64,000 nucleotides of DNA from NCBI GenBank assembly GCA_033065855.1, contig JAVXUO010002974.1:248001-312000 (forward strand). The letters are read 5' to 3'. This document shows, in pieces, positions 61,088 through 64,000 of the stretch. Each line of letters begins with the position of its first letter. Position 1 is the stretch's first letter. The position numbers and the translations under genes are program-made. A model generated the notes under the pieces. It saw only the letters and a list, made by a program, of their open reading frames with translations. It did not search any database and had not been told where the DNA came from. The DNA is from Escallonia rubra (taxonomy: Eukaryota > Streptophyta > Magnoliopsida > Escalloniales > Escalloniaceae).

Positions 61088-63408
61088 ATGGCTGCCACCG
61101 CCGCGGCAGCTGTAGGCTCTTCATTCTCCACAACCATGCAGAGCCTCAGGTGTATCCACTCCTCCAAAAACTACCCATCTGATCATCTTCTCATCAACAT
61201 CTCACCTTCCACACGCGTTGCATCCAGCATGTTCCACTCACTCAGCATCGAGCCGGTATCGATAAGCGCCGCTTTGTATCACAAGTGGCAGGTGCCGCAG
61301 AGGATATCGGCCGCGGTAGCGCAGGAAGAGGCGGCGGCTCCGGTGGAGGCGGAGGAGGAGGTGGAGCAAGAGGAAGTGTTGACGGGAGGAGGGGAGGCTG
61401 ATGATGAGGGTGTTAGTGATGATAGTAGTTCTTCAACGACCACTACTAAGCTTTACTTCGGGAATTTGCCGTATCATTGTGACAGTGCCCAGCTTGCTGG
61501 CATTATTCAAGATTATGCTAGTCCGGAGCTAGTTGAGGTATGTAACTGAATTACTCCATAGTCCCTATGTTCCATAATCAAAAAATTTACTGCACTGGTA
61601 AAGCATTTTAATGGATGTTCTCCACTTCTAAACTTTATGCTTAGCCAATTCGAAACAAGGCAGTCATTGCTTGAAACTATTCGATGAAGCTTGCACTATG
61701 TATGACTGTATGTTGGGTCAATAAGCTGCAATTTAGCATATGCATAACAATTTGCTGCAGTAACACTACATTGAACTACTATTTTGATGACCATCTAGGT
61801 TTCATGGAGGAACAAAGTTTTCACGTTTCAGTACGTGTAGAAGGCTATTTAACCTACAAATTGTTTTCTTTGGAATCCATATATAGCCTGATTCTAAGAT
61901 TGGCTATGCCTCCACCAACGTTGGGTTTCCCCTCACAAACAACATCTTTACCCTTCGAATTCACAATCTCAAGACTGCAACTTCAGTCAAGTAATCAAGT
62001 GGCCACACAGGAAAATATAGATCAGGTCACTGTATTGTGACTCCTTGGTCTATAGCGCAACATTCAGCACAAGGATTCCCACCTTCAGACTTACATATTC
62101 ATGTGCCTCGGTGTTCTGGAGCCGACTAAGTTCAATCTTGAATTTCCTATAGGCTGTTTGAGCATTCTATTTGGTCACACAGATATCTAGCTAGGGACAA
62201 TGCTACTGCAAACAACCTACTTTTGTTAATGCACTTGAAAAGGTTTTCATGGTCGATGTAATCCCTGGTACATTCTCCAGACAGTAATTTTCTAATCATA
62301 TGGTCACTTATTTGTAACAATTTCAGTGTTGTTCCCATCACAAGACCAACACTACAATCTCTTCGAAACCCCCTGCCAACTTTTAATGTTAGTGATAAGT
62401 CTGAAAATCCATTGCATAGTGACGTGGAGGAGACTGTACAGTAATCTAACAGATATTATCTAGTAGTATCCAACACAACTTGTGTGCAAACCTTAATCAA
62501 GGCAGCAAATGTGTTAATCCTGATTCTTGTTTCCTTCTAAAACTAAAACCTTGGTGGCACGGTATCATTGTCACAAACAATTTTGTGTATCGATCAGCTC
62601 TTTCAACAGTTTGTAGATTCTTGAATTTGAATCCAAGGATACCTTCTGGCACGAAATATGACTGAGGTACTCTTGTCGCTCTTGAAATGTTGCTATGAGT
62701 TTCATGCCTTAAAGTAACCACTGGTCATCTTTGCAGTCTGTTGCCTAAGTGGCTTATTCTTCATGTCTTTGCTGACCAGTTTTCATATGATTTTTAGGTT
62801 CTCTACAATAGGGATACTGGCAGAAGTAGAGGATTTGCATTCGTGACAATGAGTACAACTGAAGATTGCCGAGCAGTCATCCAAAATCTTGATGGAAGTG
62901 TATGAAACTCTCTCTCTCTATGTGTGTGTGTGTTAGGTGTGTGTGTGTTGTGTGGCATGTCCTTTGTAGGCCCCTAACCACTGAAAGTATCTAGATCCTT
63001 TCAGCAATATGGTGGCCGGACATTGAGGGTGAACTTCTCTGACAAACCGAGAGCAAAAGAACCTTTGTATCCTGAAACAGAATACAAACTGTTTGTTGGG
63101 AACTTAGCATGGTCTGTCACAGCTGAAAGCTTGACGCAAGCGTTTCAAGAGTACGGCAATGTGGTTGGAGCTAGGGTCTTGTATGATGGGGAGACAGGAA
63201 GGTCTCGCGGTTATGGTTTTGTGTGTTACCCAACACAATCAGAAATGGAAACAGCCCTTCAGGCCCTCAATGGAGTGGTATATTAGCTCTCTTCTTCCAC
63301 TCTCCACCCCCACCGGTCGCCCCCTTTTATGTAACATACCCTTTCTTTTTCCAGGAATTAGAAGGGCGGGCTTTGCGCGTTAGCCTAGCAGAAGGGAAAC
63401 GGCAATGA
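61088..63408 (+). CDS. Chloroplast RNA-binding protein with two RRMs (At1g60000-like)
   Basis: Exons 61088-61537, 62798-62899, 63005-63277 and 63355-63408 have GT-AG borders, all in phase 0, and sum to 879 bp (292 residues). An alanine/serine-rich N terminus (MAATAAAAVGSSFSTTMQSL) fits a plastid transit peptide. An acidic stretch (residues about 78-110, many Glu/Asp) precedes the RRMs, as in chloroplast RNPs. RRM1 (about 121-198) has RNP2 LYFGNL and RNP1 RGFAFVTM; RRM2 (about 212-289) has RNP2 LFVGNL and RNP1 RGYGFVCY. The linker NFSDKPRAKEPLYPETEYK and the closing LEGRALRVSLAEGKRQ match the At1g60000 type closely. Such proteins bind many chloroplast mRNAs, stabilising them and supporting processing and editing. 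The first intron is long (1,260 bp). No defect was seen. Confidence 0.94.
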
Positions 63409-64000
63409 GGTGAAAGACTCGTGTAGATTTGGGAACACTTGAGAAGCATAATGTGCATTGACAGTGAAGAAAATGGAAGAAGAGGTTATTCAGCTGTTAC
63501 AGTTGTGATTGCCCAGAAAGTTACTCTCATTTCTTCTTGTCTATATCTCATCTTCCACAGGAAATCTCAATAAGTGGCAACTCAGAATTGCCTTGGTTAA
63601 TCATGGTGATAGCTCTTTTAGTACTGTCTTAGATGCGCTGATAACAGAGAGATGGTTCTTATGCTGTTTTCCTTTGTCTTCGTCACAAGACTGCTTGTTT
63701 TTTTGGTAGAAAACGAGAATTGTGTTGATGGTTCAAAAGGCTAGAGTGTTTTTTCAGAGCAAGCGATATTGGCTTTACAAAGTAGTACCATTACAACATG
63801 TCATGTTTATAGAGTCAACATGCATACAGTTATCTGTACTATCTTATATAAATGAGTTAATGACGTGGTTGACCACTGTACAATAACCCAAATTTCACTT
63901 TGACCATTGAACTTTAATTTGTGTCAAAGTGACCATTGGACTCTTTAATTAATCTCAATTAAGTCATTCCGTTAGGTTCTGTAAAGTCCAAGTCCGTTAA
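63409..64000. other. 3' flank of the RRM gene; possible transposon edge at the window end
   Basis: The first part is the likely 3' UTR. From about 63870 the sequence is repeat-like (TTTGACCATTGAACTTTAAT, then GTGACCATTGGACTC and AAGTCATTCCGTTAGG), a style common at the ends of plant DNA transposons. The window stops before the element could be defined. Confidence 0.4.

Noticed and set aside
61538-62797. Open frame at 61684-62040 as an extra exon of the RRM gene
   Set aside because: It lies in intron 1; exon 1 joins 62798 in phase and gives an unbroken RRM.

Overview
This is a nuclear window from a flowering plant, most likely a eudicot. The evidence is split genes with GT-AG introns, pentatricopeptide-repeat (PPR) genes, a plasmodesmata-located protein, a chloroplast ribonucleoprotein, and abundant plant-type transposons (L1-type LINEs, LTR elements, hAT, Mutator and Stowaway-like elements). 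The species cannot be fixed from sequence alone. All exon structures were assembled by eye from reading frames and splice sites; no alignment or search was run.

Layout. 1-7380: AT-rich, no gene; 781-4500 holds a decaying tandem array of roughly 0.9-1.5 kb units. 7385-8985 (-): a broken 2-oxoglutarate-dependent dioxygenase of the ACC-oxidase-homolog type, abutting a 1,072-bp solo LTR with perfect 5-bp target duplications. 10359-11994 (-): an interrupted P-class PPR gene. About 13500-19450 (+): a near full-length but decayed L1-type LINE. 19813-24650: a transposon cluster (hAT MITE, perfect hairpin, second solo LTR, 5'-truncated LINE, decayed Ty3/gypsy piece). 24961-29744 (-): an intact-looking eight-exon TLDc-domain gene. 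30400-35900: repeat relics and noncoding DNA. 35928-37185 (+): a three-exon PDLP-type gene.

38403-47179 is a nest of transposons: an outer TIR element, inside it a Mutator-like element carrying two ends of a PPR gene, and between those two ends a non-autonomous LTR retrotransposon on the minus strand. 47180-51600: intergenic, with a Stowaway-like MITE and another 5'-truncated LINE. 51679-54622 (+): a four-exon gene of unknown function. 55617-57611 (-): an intact 664-residue E-type PPR protein. 58229-58855: a second hAT MITE of the 19.8-kb family. 61088-63408 (+): an intact four-exon chloroplast RNA-binding protein with two RRMs (At1g60000-like).

The host genes do not form an operon or cluster. 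Two (PPR-E and the chloroplast RRM protein) act in organelle RNA metabolism, and the PDLP acts at plasmodesmata. The most unusual signal is in the nested LTR element: the primer-binding position beside its 5' LTR is complementary over 14 nt to a segment of its own LTR rather than carrying the usual tRNA-type TGG start. This raises the possibility of self-priming.
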